Shown in pieces: positions 25,617 to 33,794 of a stretch of 64,000 bases of DNA. Positions within the stretch are counted from its first letter, which is position 1; the number at the start of each line of letters is the position of its first letter. Position numbers and translations under genes: made by a program. The DNA comes from Clostridia bacterium (GTDB lineage: Bacteria > Bacillota > Clostridia > Christensenellales > UBA3700). The notes beneath the pieces are model-generated. The model was given only the letters and a program-made list of their open reading frames with translations, did no database searches and was not told the origin of the DNA. The stretch is taken from positions 1 through 64,000 of the forward strand of contig JAIDRT010000035.1 in the NCBI GenBank assembly GCA_029061605.1. Direction: 5' to 3'.

Positions 25617-25785
25617 CACAGTTCAGCGAAAAGGGAGATAGGCAATAGATAAAATAGCGGATATTTTGTCAAGATTGTCTTTGGCGAGCGTCGTCGTACT
25701 TGCCGTACGTCGGCGTGAGTCAAAGGCGATATTGGCGGAAAAGACGCATTTTAGTTTTGCCTATCCTCGCTTTGAGCCGAACACT
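25617..25785. repeat. Long GTAC-centred palindromic element (copy 1)
   Basis: An imperfect inverted repeat of about 170 bp whose centre is GTACTTGCCGTAC (about 25697-25709). Matching arms include GGAGATAGGCAA with TTGCCTATCCTC, ATAAAATAGCG with CGCATTTTA, and GTCTTTGG with GTCAAAGG. The right end reaches the TAG of argS. It may act as a 3'-end hairpin or be a relic of a mobile element. Related copies: 40728-40868 and 58622-58773. Confidence 0.7.
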
Positions 25786-27469
25786 ACATCTTTTGTGGAG
25801 TATCAATACCAAGCAGCGCCAACGCATTGCCCAGCACCTGTCTGGTGGCTTTAGTTAGTAAAAGTCGCGCATTCTTGATACCGTCTCTTTCGGTATTGAT
25901 CTTGCATTCAAAATAGAATTTATTAAAGGCTTGCGCCAAATCTATAGCATATCTGGTGACTACGCTAGGCTCGTACTTCTTTGCGCTCTCTTGAAGTATT
26001 TGAGGATATTTGTCAAGAAGCGCCACGATTGCTTTACTTGAAGCATTGTCAAGTCCTGAATAATCGACCTCTTCCCCTATCTCCCCGCACTTGTCAAACA
26101 AACTATTGCACCTTGCATAAGTATATTGAACGTACGGTCCGGTCTCGCCCTCAAAATTGAGAACTTTATCTGAAGAGAATACCATATCCTTTATTCTGCT
26201 GTTGTAAAGCACGCCAAAAAGCGTTGCGCCCACGCCTATCTGCTCGGCAATCTTGTCCTTGTCTTCAAGGTCGGGATTTTTTTCTTCAATGACCTGCTTC
26301 GCCTTTGCAACGACACTGTTAAGTACGTCTTCAAGGAATACGACGTTGCCCTCTCTAGTAGACATTGCGCCGCTTTCCAAAGACACCATTCCGTGCGCCA
26401 CGTGTACCATATCTTTTGACCACTCGCATCCCATCATCTCAAGCACTCTGAATATCTGCTGAAAGTGCAGGTTTTGCTGGTACGCTACCACGTAAAGACA
26501 TTTGTCAAAATCATAGGTGTTTTTCCTATAAAAAGCCGCCGCCATATCTCTCGTGGCATAAAGCGTCGCTCCGTCAGAGCGCTGTAGCAAGCAAGGCGAC
26601 ATATCGTCGTCAAATTTGACGACTTTTGCGCCCTCGCTCTCCTGCAATAATCCCTTTTCCGTCAATTCATCCAGCACAGGCTGCATCTTGTCATTGTAAA
26701 AAGATTCGCCCGCGTAACTGTCAAATTTGATATGCAATCTCTCATAAATTCTGTTGACTTCTTTGAGTGTGATTTCTTTGAAATACTCAAACAACTCAAG
26801 CGCCTCTTTGTTGCCATTCTCAATGGCTTTGAACCAAGCCCTTGCCTCGTCTCCCAAAGAGGGATTTTTTTCCTCTTCTTTGTGGAATTTGACATATATC
26901 TCCACAAGCGCTCTTACTCCGCGCTCATTGATATCTTTTTTGTTTCCCCACAGTTTGTACGCCACGATAAGTTTGCCAAATTGCGTACCCCAATCCCCCA
27001 AGTGATTGATGCCCACAACATTGTAACCAAGCGCGGAATATATTCTATATATCGCTCCGCCAAGCGCAGTATTGAGTAAATGCCCCATATGAAAAGGCTT
27101 GGCAATATTGACGGAAGAATAGTCTATGCAAATCGTCTTGCCATTCCCCTCATTGCTCTTGCCGTAATCGTCACCCTTTGCCAATACGTCCGCAAGCACT
27201 TGCTTGGCAAACTTCACGTTGTTAAATTTGAAGTTGACAAATCCTGCGACGGCTGTCACTTGCTCTATCATATCTCCCTTGTCAACTGACGTTGCAATCT
27301 CTTCTGCAATGACCATAGGAGGTTTTTTCATCTCCTTGGCAAGTTTAAAGCACGGTATGCAAAGATCGCCCATAGCGCTGTCTTTAGGCGCAGTAACGAG
27401 CGCAAGCAAATCCTGCTTGTCTATACCGTCGATATTTATACTGTCAATAATAAGTTGTCTGTAATCCAT
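25784..27469 (-). CDS. argS: Arginyl-tRNA synthetase
   Basis: Class I synthetase charging tRNA-Arg; 561 residues, normal length. The HIGH signature appears as HMGH in AKPFHMGHLL (about residue 128) after an N-terminal tRNA-recognition domain. MVSLESGAMSTREGNVV replaces KMSKS (class I ArgRS enzymes often lack the canonical Lys motif). The C-terminal helical anticodon domain (about 440-561; VVTRYAIDLAQAFNKFYF) is complete. GAGGG precedes the start, 18 bp after ychF, so it is co-transcribed with ychF and plsY. Confidence 0.95.
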   Translation of the reverse strand: MDYRQLIIDSINIDGIDKQDLLALVTAPKDSAMGDLCIPCFKLAKEMKKPPMVIAEEIATSVDKGDMIEQVTAVAGFVNFKFNNVKFAKQVLADVLAKGDDYGKSNEGNGKTICIDYSSVNIAKPFHMGHLLNTALGGAIYRIYSALGYNVVGINHLGDWGTQFGKLIVAYKLWGNKKDINERGVRALVEIYVKFHKEEEKNPSLGDEARAWFKAIENGNKEALELFEYFKEITLKEVNRIYERLHIKFDSYAGESFYNDKMQPVLDELTEKGLLQESEGAKVVKFDDDMSPCLLQRSDGATLYATRDMAAAFYRKNTYDFDKCLYVVAYQQNLHFQQIFRVLEMMGCEWSKDMVHVAHGMVSLESGAMSTREGNVVFLEDVLNSVVAKAKQVIEEKNPDLEDKDKIAEQIGVGATLFGVLYNSRIKDMVFSSDKVLNFEGETGPYVQYTYARCNSLFDKCGEIGEEVDYSGLDNASSKAIVALLDKYPQILQESAKKYEPSVVTRYAIDLAQAFNKFYFECKINTERDGIKNARLLLTKATRQVLGNALALLGIDTPQKM

Positions 27470-27487
27470 ATATCCCTCAAAAGTATA

Positions 27488-28579
27488 TTATACGTTGAAA
27501 CGGAATAACACTACGTCGCCATCCTTAATCACGTAATCTTTTCCCTCGCTTCTTACCTTGCCCTTTTCCTTTGCCGCAACGTAAGATCCGCACTCCAAAA
27601 GCACCTTCCAGTCAACAATCTCCGCTCTAATGAAACCTCTCTCAAAATCGCTGTGGATCTTACCTGCCGCCTGAGGAGCCTTGGTGCCTCTCGTAATCGT
27701 CCAAGCCCTCGTCTCTTTCTCTCCCGCAGTAAGATAACTGATAAGTCCCAAGAGGTCATAGCAAGCCGACACTAGTTGATCCAGTCCGCTTTGCTTTATG
27801 CCGTATTCCTCTCTGAAAAGTTGTTTGTCGTCCTCATCAAGTCCGGCAAGTTCTTCTTCAAGTTTTGCGCATATCATAACGGTCTTTGCGCCTTGAGTTT
27901 CGGCAAATTTTTTCACCCTCTCAACGTATTGGTTTCCGCCGCCTGCAACGTCGTCTTCGCCCACGTTGGCCGCGTAAATAACAGGCTTGGAAGTAAGCAA
28001 AAACAAATCTCTTGCAATCTCCTTTTCTTCATCAGTCATATCTATCAATCTTGCAGGTTTGCCCTTTTCCAGTTCAGCATATATCCTATCCATAAGGTCT
28101 GCTTCGACAAGATATTTTTTATCTCCGCCTTTTGCCGAAGTCCTTGCCTTATTTGCGCGCTTTTGCACGCTGTCCATATCTGCAAAAATCAACTCAAATT
28201 CTATAGTCTCAATGTCTCTCAATGGATCGACGCTGCCGTCAACGTGAGTGATATTTGCGTCGTCAAAACATCTGACTACGTGCACGATTGCGTCAACTTC
28301 TCTAATGTGAGAAAGAAATTTGTTGCCAAGTCCCTCGCCCTTTGACGCGCCCTTGACAAGTCCCGCTATGTCAACAAACTCAAGCGCCGTCGGCGTAATC
28401 TTTTTGCTGTTGTAAAGTTTCGCCAAAAGATCAAGTCTCTCGTCTGGCACGGCAACAACGCCCACGTTGGGCTCTATCGTGCAAAAAGGATAATTGGCGC
28501 TCTCTGCGCCCGCTTGCGTAATTGCATTGAATAACGTGCTTTTTCCCACGTTGGGAAGTCCTACCACTCCAAGTTTCAT
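27488..28579 (-). CDS. ychF: Ribosome-binding ATPase YchF
   Basis: Obg-family P-loop protein that hydrolyses ATP and associates with ribosomes. 363 residues from the chosen ATG, the usual length. Motifs: GLPNVGKST (P-loop), [10 protein letters not shown] (switch II), a coiled-coil insert, and the C-terminal TGS domain ending [16 protein letters not shown] two codons earlier is possible, but AGAGG fits the ATG better. It follows plsY by 11 bp. Confidence 0.95.
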   Translation of the reverse strand: MKLGVVGLPNVGKSTLFNAITQAGAESANYPFCTIEPNVGVVAVPDERLDLLAKLYNSKKITPTALEFVDIAGLVKGASKGEGLGNKFLSHIREVDAIVHVVRCFDDANITHVDGSVDPLRDIETIEFELIFADMDSVQKRANKARTSAKGGDKKYLVEADLMDRIYAELEKGKPARLIDMTDEEKEIARDLFLLTSKPVIYAANVGEDDVAGGGNQYVERVKKFAETQGAKTVMICAKLEEELAGLDEDDKQLFREEYGIKQSGLDQLVSACYDLLGLISYLTAGEKETRAWTITRGTKAPQAAGKIHSDFERGFIRAEIVDWKVLLECGSYVAAKEKGKVRSEGKDYVIKDGDVVLFRFNV

Positions 28580-28590
28580 ATCCACCTCTG

Positions 28591-29346
28591 TTAGTTCAAA
28601 TTGTCTTTTGTCTCGTCGTTCTGCGTATCTTGCAAGTCGTCGCTATCGCTACTCTCAAGAGTGTCTTGCGCCTCGTCCTGAGTAAGGATATTTTCCTTAA
28701 CCTCGTTCTTTCCGACGATAGAAAGCGTATTTTCCTTGCCTTTTAAAAATCTCTTGACGTTGTCTTTGTGTCTTATAATTACGAGCAACCATATTACAAG
28801 ACAGCACACGATTGCAATAATACTGTCTTTATATTTGATACAATTGGCTATAGTCAATGCTGTTACGGCAAGATACGAGCCAATAAAGCCAATCTTGCAG
28901 AACAACAAATATATCACAAGCCCAAGCAGTACGCAAGGTCCTACTATTGGAGTTGCAACCAAAAACATACCCAACGTCGTGGCTACGCCCTTTCCGCCTT
29001 TGAATTTGGTATACACTGGCAAGATATGTCCCAATACGGCAACTGCGCCAAGTATGAACATCCAATCCGTTGATCCGCCGTCAATAGCAAATCTGCCTAT
29101 CAACGCAAACGCCGCTCCTTTGGCGCAATCAAAGGCAAAAGTCAACGCTCCCCAGCCCTTTCCGATACTTCTCATTACGTTCATAGTGCCGGGGTTGCCA
29201 CTGCCGAGATTCTTGATATTTTTACCTTTTATCGCCCCTATTATAGTCGCCATATTGATCGCGCCGACAAAATATGCAGCCAGGACAGCGACTATTTTCC
29301 AAACAATTTCCAAGTAGTTGTCTCTCCAAAAATATTTCTTTGCCAT
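28591..29346 (-). CDS. plsY: Acyl-phosphate:glycerol-3-phosphate acyltransferase PlsY
   Basis: Membrane enzyme that makes lysophosphatidate, the first step of phospholipid synthesis, using acyl-phosphate from PlsX. Five or more membrane segments; motifs GSGNPGTMNVMR (motif 1), HILPVYTKFKGGKGVAT (motif 2) are plain. An Asp/Glu-rich tail of about 60 residues is added at the C-terminus. The start is unresolved: the ATG at 29346 lies only 1 nt from a good -10 box and would not be on that transcript; a TTG at 29313, with GGAGAG 8 nt upstream, gives the N-terminus typical of PlsY (EIVWKIVAVLAAYFVG). I keep the ATG as the outer limit. Confidence 0.9.
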   Translation of the reverse strand: MAKKYFWRDNYLEIVWKIVAVLAAYFVGAINMATIIGAIKGKNIKNLGSGNPGTMNVMRSIGKGWGALTFAFDCAKGAAFALIGRFAIDGGSTDWMFILGAVAVLGHILPVYTKFKGGKGVATTLGMFLVATPIVGPCVLLGLVIYLLFCKIGFIGSYLAVTALTIANCIKYKDSIIAIVCCLVIWLLVIIRHKDNVKRFLKGKENTLSIVGKNEVKENILTQDEAQDTLESSDSDDLQDTQNDETKDNLN

Positions 29347-29347
29347 T

Positions 29348-29376
29348 ATTTTAACATAAATAATAAATTTGTACAA
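29348..29376 (-). promoter_or_regulatory. Promoter of plsY-ychF-argS
   Basis: Minus strand: TTGTAC (29371-29376), 17-bp spacer, TAAAAT (29348-29353). Transcription from here would start inside the first codons read from the ATG at 29346 and supports the internal TTG start of plsY. Confidence 0.55.
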
Positions 29377-29523
29377 CTTTTTGAGTAGTGTAAATAAACG
29401 CATAGAGAGTATAATTTTGTCCACAATGAGCAATTTGGGCGAATTTTTTGACATTTTTGAAGACTTTTCTTTTGCACGTGGTTCAACGCGCGCTATACAA
29501 AATTTCACAAAAACGTTTTAGGG

Positions 29524-29553
29524 TTGACATAGACTTGCGCCATAATGTATACT
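29524..29553 (+). promoter_or_regulatory. Promoter of the lipoprotein gene at 29597
   Basis: TTGACA (29524-29529), 18-bp spacer, TATACT (29548-29553). Confidence 0.7.
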
Positions 29554-29596
29554 TTAGTAGTGATATACGCAATAAAGTATGTCGTGGGAGAGAACT

Positions 29597-30646
29597 ATGA
29601 AAAAATCAAAATTGTTAATTATTACGGCTATATTAGTCATTATTTCGATTACTGCCGCCGTATTTGCAGGCTGTGTCGGAAAAGCAAATCCATCAGATGC
29701 AAATCTTGACTTTGACGGATTGGCTTCGGCGCCTACGCAAGAGGCAAAGGCAAAAGCCCAGCCGGTAGACAAGAGCAAAATTGCTTTGAGCGACACTATG
29801 ACGGAAGATCAAGCCGTACTTGATTCTATAGAATATCTTTTGAGACTTGCCAACAAAAATATAATTGAGACGGATTTCTTTGCAGCAGCCGCTTACGGCA
29901 ACGGCGTTGCCACTGTCAGCGGAGGTATAGTAGGCTCAATGGAAACGCGCGAAGTAAGAGTGTTTGACAACGATACTTATTACTTTGACTCCTACGGTCT
30001 TATCGTCGACGGTTACACAGTAAAGAGCGACGGATCGCACGGCAAAGTCGACGACAGTCTTTTGAGCGTGCTCGCGTCTGCTCTCAACTTTACAAAGAGA
30101 GTCTATTCGCCCAATAATCAAGATTTCTATTACTCCGACAAAGGAGAAACCGACAAAGACAGTATCGTCAACTTCCCTGATCAAAACGCCGTCACATACA
30201 AAAGACCTAAGTCCACAAAAATGACTTTTGACGAATATATGAAAATGACCAACTCAAGAGAAAATTATAAGGGCTTTACCACCGACAACTATGACAATGA
30301 CAAGCCTATTACGGCAGGACTTTTGAAGTACGACGAATCGACAGGTATATATTATCTCGAGTGCGATATCAACACCCAAAACAACACTTTGGAATTGTCC
30401 GTCGCAGATATGCTTGACAACGGCGCTATCAAAGAATTTGTGTACGCCAAAAAGCACTTGACAATAGAGATTTGGGATTGCGGACTTATCAGAACTTATA
30501 TCAATTCCAACGTGTGGAATGCGTCAATGATTCTGGGACTCAAAGGATCAAGCGATAACTACTACGAACAATGGTTTACCTACGACAAATCAAAACTTGA
30601 CAAAATGAATATAAGCGAAGATTTGAAAAACGCTCTGATGAAATAA
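29597..30646 (+). CDS. Lipoprotein of unknown function
   Basis: 349 residues. Signal with lipobox VFAGC (Cys26), then an acidic soluble domain that I cannot place; it contains many Asp-Asn-Tyr stretches and ends KNALMK. I chose the internal ATG because GGGAGAG is 6 nt upstream of it; an ATG six codons earlier has none. Single gene with its own promoter and a bidirectional terminator. Probably a surface-exposed, lineage-specific protein. Confidence 0.7.
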   Translation: MKKSKLLIITAILVIISITAAVFAGCVGKANPSDANLDFDGLASAPTQEAKAKAQPVDKSKIALSDTMTEDQAVLDSIEYLLRLANKNIIETDFFAAAAYGNGVATVSGGIVGSMETREVRVFDNDTYYFDSYGLIVDGYTVKSDGSHGKVDDSLLSVLASALNFTKRVYSPNNQDFYYSDKGETDKDSIVNFPDQNAVTYKRPKSTKMTFDEYMKMTNSRENYKGFTTDNYDNDKPITAGLLKYDESTGIYYLECDINTQNNTLELSVADMLDNGAIKEFVYAKKHLTIEIWDCGLIRTYINSNVWNASMILGLKGSSDNYYEQWFTYDKSKLDKMNISEDLKNALMK

Positions 30647-30660
30647 ACACAAGTCTGTAT

Positions 30661-30692
30661 AATTAAAGATCTCCAATAAGGAGGTCTTTAAT
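30661..30692. terminator. Bidirectional terminator between convergent lipoprotein genes
   Basis: AATTAAAGATCTCC pairs with GGAGGTCTTTAATT around a short AATA loop; T-rich on both strands. It serves the gene at 29597 (plus) and the gene at 30718 (minus). Confidence 0.85.
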
Positions 30693-30717
30693 TTAACTTG
30701 GTCATATAAAGCAAAGT

Positions 30718-31278
30718 CTAATTAAATACGCTTGTTATGCTATTGTGATAGCAACTGCCTCTAGTAAGTGTGACGTCTCTTCTGTTGATTACTAACGTCT
30801 CTCCAAATTCATAATTCATTACCCATTTGGGGGCAATAACGACAAATATTCTATGTAAGACATCATCAGTGTTAGGCTCATCTAGAATAGGCGAGTTTGT
30901 CTCAAAGATAGGATAGAACTTATGATCCTTGATTGCCAAATTCTTGTATTCGATATTCTCATCAGATGACGCAAACATAAAATTTATCAGTAAAATGACG
31001 TTGTATTCAAAATACTCCTCTGTATATCCTTCGCCTAAGATATTAAATTTCTCTAAATCTGCTAATGACGTAACTATTTCGATTTTGAAATCATAATTCA
31101 AATTCTTTACTTCACCACATTGCCTTATTGCATTGGAAAAAATTGTATCATACTGAGGCATTACGTTTTGACTGCTGTCGTCCTTATCCTTTGGACAATT
31201 GCAACAACCAACCAACGCGCTTATCATAATGGACAACAATATGACTGCTGTCAGACTTTTTATAATATTTTTCTTCAT
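30718..31278 (-). CDS. Lipoprotein, tandem paralogue A
   Basis: 186 residues. Lipobox ALVGC (Cys25) followed by the Cys-rich CNC and an Asp/Lys segment, then a soluble domain with the stretch FKIEIVTSL and LEKFNILGEGYTEEYFEYN. No known family recognised. It shares about three quarters of its residues with the next gene. AAGGAGGGG is well placed. Own promoter at 31303-31331. Confidence 0.75.
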   Translation of the reverse strand: MKKNIIKSLTAVILLSIMISALVGCCNCPKDKDDSSQNVMPQYDTIFSNAIRQCGEVKNLNYDFKIEIVTSLADLEKFNILGEGYTEEYFEYNVILLINFMFASSDENIEYKNLAIKDHKFYPIFETNSPILDEPNTDDVLHRIFVVIAPKWVMNYEFGETLVINRRDVTLTRGSCYHNSITSVFN

Positions 31279-31302
31279 ATTTTCCCCTCCTTATCATTTT
31301 TA

Positions 31303-31331
31303 ATTATACCATTCACATCTATAGCAGTCAA
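31303..31331 (-). promoter_or_regulatory. Promoter of lipoprotein paralogue A
   Basis: Minus strand: TTGACT (31326-31331), 17-bp spacer, TATAAT (31303-31308), an almost identical copy of the promoter at 32048-32076. Confidence 0.85.
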
Positions 31332-31393
31332 TACTGATTAAAAATTTTATGTATTTATTTAACGTATTTTGCGCTATTTTAGATAAAAATGCA

Positions 31394-31430
31394 AAATGCG
31401 TATGATATAAAATAAATATCATACGCATTT
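31394..31430 (-). terminator. Terminator of lipoprotein paralogue B
   Basis: AAATGCGTATGATA (31394-31407) and TATCATACGCATTT (31417-31430), a 14-bp perfect stem with a 9-nt loop. A diverged copy of this hairpin lies at 32134-32168. Confidence 0.88.
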
Positions 31431-31460
31431 CTATAAATGGTGAACTAAAACAAAATTAGA

Positions 31461-32024
31461 TTATTTAAACACGGTCGTTATACTATCGTGATAACGACTG
31501 CCTGCAGTGACGTCTCTTCTGTTGATCACCAATATATCTCCAAATTCATAATTTTTTACCCATTTGGGGGCAGTAACGACAAATATACTATGACCTCCTT
31601 CATCATCAGTGCTAGGCTCATTCGGAAGACGCGAGTTTGTCTCAAAGATAGGATAAATTTTACGATTCTGAATAGCCAAATTTTTGTATTCAATATTCGT
31701 ATCAGATGACGCATACATAAAGTTGATCAACAGAATAACGTTGTACTCAAAGTACTCTTCTGTATATCCTTCGCCTAAGATATTAAATTTCTCTAAATCT
31801 GATAATGACGTGACTATTTCTATTTTGAAATCATAATTCAAATTCTTTACTTCGCTCATACTACATTGCCTTATTGCATTGGAAAAAATAGTATCATATA
31901 GAGGCATTACGTTTTGACTGCTGTCGTCATTATCCTTTGTGCAATTGCAACAACCAACCAGCGCAATTATCATCACTGATAACAATGCAAGCGCAATCAT
32001 ACTTTTTGTTATTTTAGTTTTCAT
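31461..32024 (-). CDS. Lipoprotein, tandem paralogue B
   Basis: 187 residues, a close copy of paralogue A: the same lipobox ALVGC (Cys25), CNC, DDSSQNVMP and FKIEIVTSL. It differs by a two-residue insertion after RQC (MS), some substitutions and a DEGGH segment near residue 146. AAGGAGGG precedes the ATG. The whole unit (terminator hairpin, promoter, gene) is duplicated. Confidence 0.75.
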   Translation of the reverse strand: MKTKITKSMIALALLSVMIIALVGCCNCTKDNDDSSQNVMPLYDTIFSNAIRQCSMSEVKNLNYDFKIEIVTSLSDLEKFNILGEGYTEEYFEYNVILLINFMYASSDTNIEYKNLAIQNRKIYPIFETNSRLPNEPSTDDEGGHSIFVVTAPKWVKNYEFGDILVINRRDVTAGSRYHDSITTVFK

Positions 32025-32047
32025 ATTTTCCCTCCTTATTATTTTTA

Positions 32048-32076
32048 ATTATACCATTCGAACATATAACTGTCAA
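32048..32076 (-). promoter_or_regulatory. Promoter of lipoprotein paralogue B
   Basis: Minus strand: TTGACA (32071-32076), 17-bp spacer, TATAAT (32048-32053), full consensus. Confidence 0.88.
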
Positions 32077-32133
32077 TACGGAATATATAGAGCATACGTT
32101 TAATATTTCTTGCGAATTATGACCAAAAATGCA

Positions 32134-32168
32134 AAAAGCGTATGATATCAAAAAATACCATACGCATT
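32134..32168 (-). terminator. Terminator of the WG-cdd operon
   Basis: On the minus strand the stem GCGTATGGTA/TATCATACGC is followed by TTTTTGC. It is about 30 bp after the cdd stop and resembles the terminator at 31394, part of the duplicated unit. Confidence 0.8.
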
Positions 32169-32197
32169 GTTGACACGATATATTTTATTTTTCTTTC

Positions 32198-32593
32198 TTA
32201 CTTCTTGGGCGTCATATCAAAACTGTCGGGATAAAGTTCGCTTATATTGGTAGTGACGACGTCGCCATTGTTGTTGGACACAAATATCACGAGGTCGTTG
32301 CAAAACTCTTTGATAAACTGTCTAACTATTCCGCAAGGATAAGGCATACTCTCGCCCGAACTGACTATTGCCATTGCCAAAAAACCTTTTTCACTGCCTG
32401 CAATCGCCGTGCCCATTGCGACTTGCTCCGCGCAGATCGTAGCGCCGTAACTGACGTTTTCGATATTGCAACCTACGTAAATCTTTCCGCTTTCGCCCAT
32501 AACTGCGCAACCTATCTTGTATCCCGAATACGGCGCGTGCGCATTCTTCATTACGAGCAACGCATTCTCAAGTAATCTCTGTCTTTGCATCAT
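32198..32593 (-). CDS. cdd: Cytidine deaminase-like protein lacking one zinc cysteine
   Basis: 131 residues with the cytidine deaminase fold: APYSGYKIGCAV, GCNIENVSYGATICAEQ with first ligand Cys54 and catalytic Glu56, and PCGIVRQ with Cys87. The usual second motif is PCGxCRQ; here the last zinc Cys is Val90 (GTT), two base changes away from a Cys codon, so it is unlikely to be a simple read error. CAER has also become CAEQ, as in the HAEQ of dimeric enzymes. It may use another ligand (Cys98 is nearby), or have lost activity. AAGGAGG is in front; the start could be either of two ATGs. It follows the WG gene by 15 bp. Confidence 0.85.
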   Translation of the reverse strand: MMQRQRLLENALLVMKNAHAPYSGYKIGCAVMGESGKIYVGCNIENVSYGATICAEQVAMGTAIAGSEKGFLAMAIVSSGESMPYPCGIVRQFIKEFCNDLVIFVSNNNGDVVTTNISELYPDSFDMTPKK

Positions 32594-32608
32594 AGTGGTA
32601 ATCCTCCT

Positions 32609-33589
32609 TTATCTCCAAAATACGCTGAGATCCTCTCTGCTCAAGACTCCCCAACGCTCGTTTTGTCTCACGATTGCTTTTCCGTCGGAAAACGGCGTAG
32701 CCACGTCATAAACAAAATCAATGATTTGATTGCCGTCTTGGTCTATATATCCGCTCTTTTCTCCCACAGTGACTGACGCAAGCCCTTCGCTAAATGACGT
32801 CGCGCAGTCAAACTTAAAATCTATGACGAGATTATTTTGTCTGTCGATATATCCCAACTTGCCATCCTTTTCAACACAGGCCCGCTCTTCAAAAAATCCA
32901 AACGCTTCTTCATAAGACGGCGGAACAATTACGTTGCCCTTCCAATCCTTGTATCCCCATTTACCTTTACGACAAAACTTGATAAGGCTCTTTTCCGTGA
33001 GCGGCGGTCTCTCGACTTTTTCGACTACAGGGCGCTGTCTTTTTCCCATAAGTATCTCTGCCCAGGTCATACCCGCGTACATCTTGCTAAGATACTCGTT
33101 GAGAGAATCATTCTCACTCTTTTGCTTTTTGTTTTTATTATCCCTGCGCTCTGGCTTGCCCAAATTGTTTTGAGACTTGTCTCGAGAGAAATTCTGCTGA
33201 GCGTTCTTGCCGTTGCGAGCGTCGTTTTTATCCTTTTTCTCACCGCCGTTTTGATTGTTCTTGGCAGGTTGTTGAGGTTGAGGCGCTTCGTCTTGAGCGA
33301 ACTTAACACCGAATTTTGCCATAGCCTTGGATATCTCTATGCAATTCTTTTTGCCTATATTCTGGATTTTGTACATTTGCTGAAAAGTCCTGCACGCAAG
33401 ATCTGCCACTATATTTATTCTGCCCGCTTTAAGAGCGTTGTAAGTGGCTTCGCTCAATTCCAAATCTTCAATAGGACGCGTAAGATCTTTTCCCTTATCT
33501 TTGTTGGTCTCCAAGATCTTTTGAGCGGCGCCTTGAGCGTCGAACTTTTTTTTATTATTATTTTTGTGATAAAATTTATTTTTTGACAT
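32609..33589 (-). CDS. Fusion of RNAP-alpha-CTD-like domain and WG repeats
   Basis: 326 residues in three parts. Residues 38-97 (RPIEDLELSEATYNALKAG ... KIQNIGKKNCIEISKAM) closely resemble the C-terminal domain of RNA polymerase alpha; compare IEDLDLSVRSYNCLRRAG and KVRNLGKKSLEEV in this organism's own RpoA. Residues 100-165 are a basic, Asn/Gln/Lys-rich linker. Residues 202-320 hold four WG-type repeats (KWGYKDWKGN, KLGYIDRQNN, KSGYIDQDGN, RWGVLSRED). It has no signal peptide, so it is cytoplasmic. The first domain could bind DNA or protein, as alpha-CTD does; the WG part probably binds a partner. AAGGAAG precedes the ATG. Co-transcribed with cdd. Confidence 0.75.
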   Translation of the reverse strand: MSKNKFYHKNNNKKKFDAQGAAQKILETNKDKGKDLTRPIEDLELSEATYNALKAGRINIVADLACRTFQQMYKIQNIGKKNCIEISKAMAKFGVKFAQDEAPQPQQPAKNNQNGGEKKDKNDARNGKNAQQNFSRDKSQNNLGKPERRDNKNKKQKSENDSLNEYLSKMYAGMTWAEILMGKRQRPVVEKVERPPLTEKSLIKFCRKGKWGYKDWKGNVIVPPSYEEAFGFFEERACVEKDGKLGYIDRQNNLVIDFKFDCATSFSEGLASVTVGEKSGYIDQDGNQIIDFVYDVATPFSDGKAIVRQNERWGVLSREDLSVFWR

Positions 33590-33782
33590 ATCTTCCTTAA
33601 ATTTTAAGTATGCTTATCTTCAAAATACGTATCGTTATTTCGCGCTTGACAACGATACTAACACCGTTGATAGCGAGTTATTGCATATATTTTAGCATAA
33701 ATACAAATAATTTTCAATCTTTCTTAATTATATTTCTTGATTATGCTGTATTTTTTTGTTTTAATTTTTAAATATAGTGTGT

Positions 33783-33788
33783 TATAAT
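33783..33788 (+). promoter_or_regulatory. -10 box 6 nt before the start codon of the gene at 33795
   Basis: TATAAT at 33783-33788 is followed by exactly 6 nt and the ATG. A -35 at the right distance (TTTAAT, 33760-33765) is weak. There is no Shine-Dalgarno, so a leaderless mRNA is predicted. Confidence 0.55.
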
Positions 33789-33794
33789 ACTCTT

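Noticed and set aside
26662..27105. Reading frames antisense or out of frame within argS, dnaE and other large genes
   Set aside because: They follow from codon bias of the real genes, lack ribosome sites and overlap fully.
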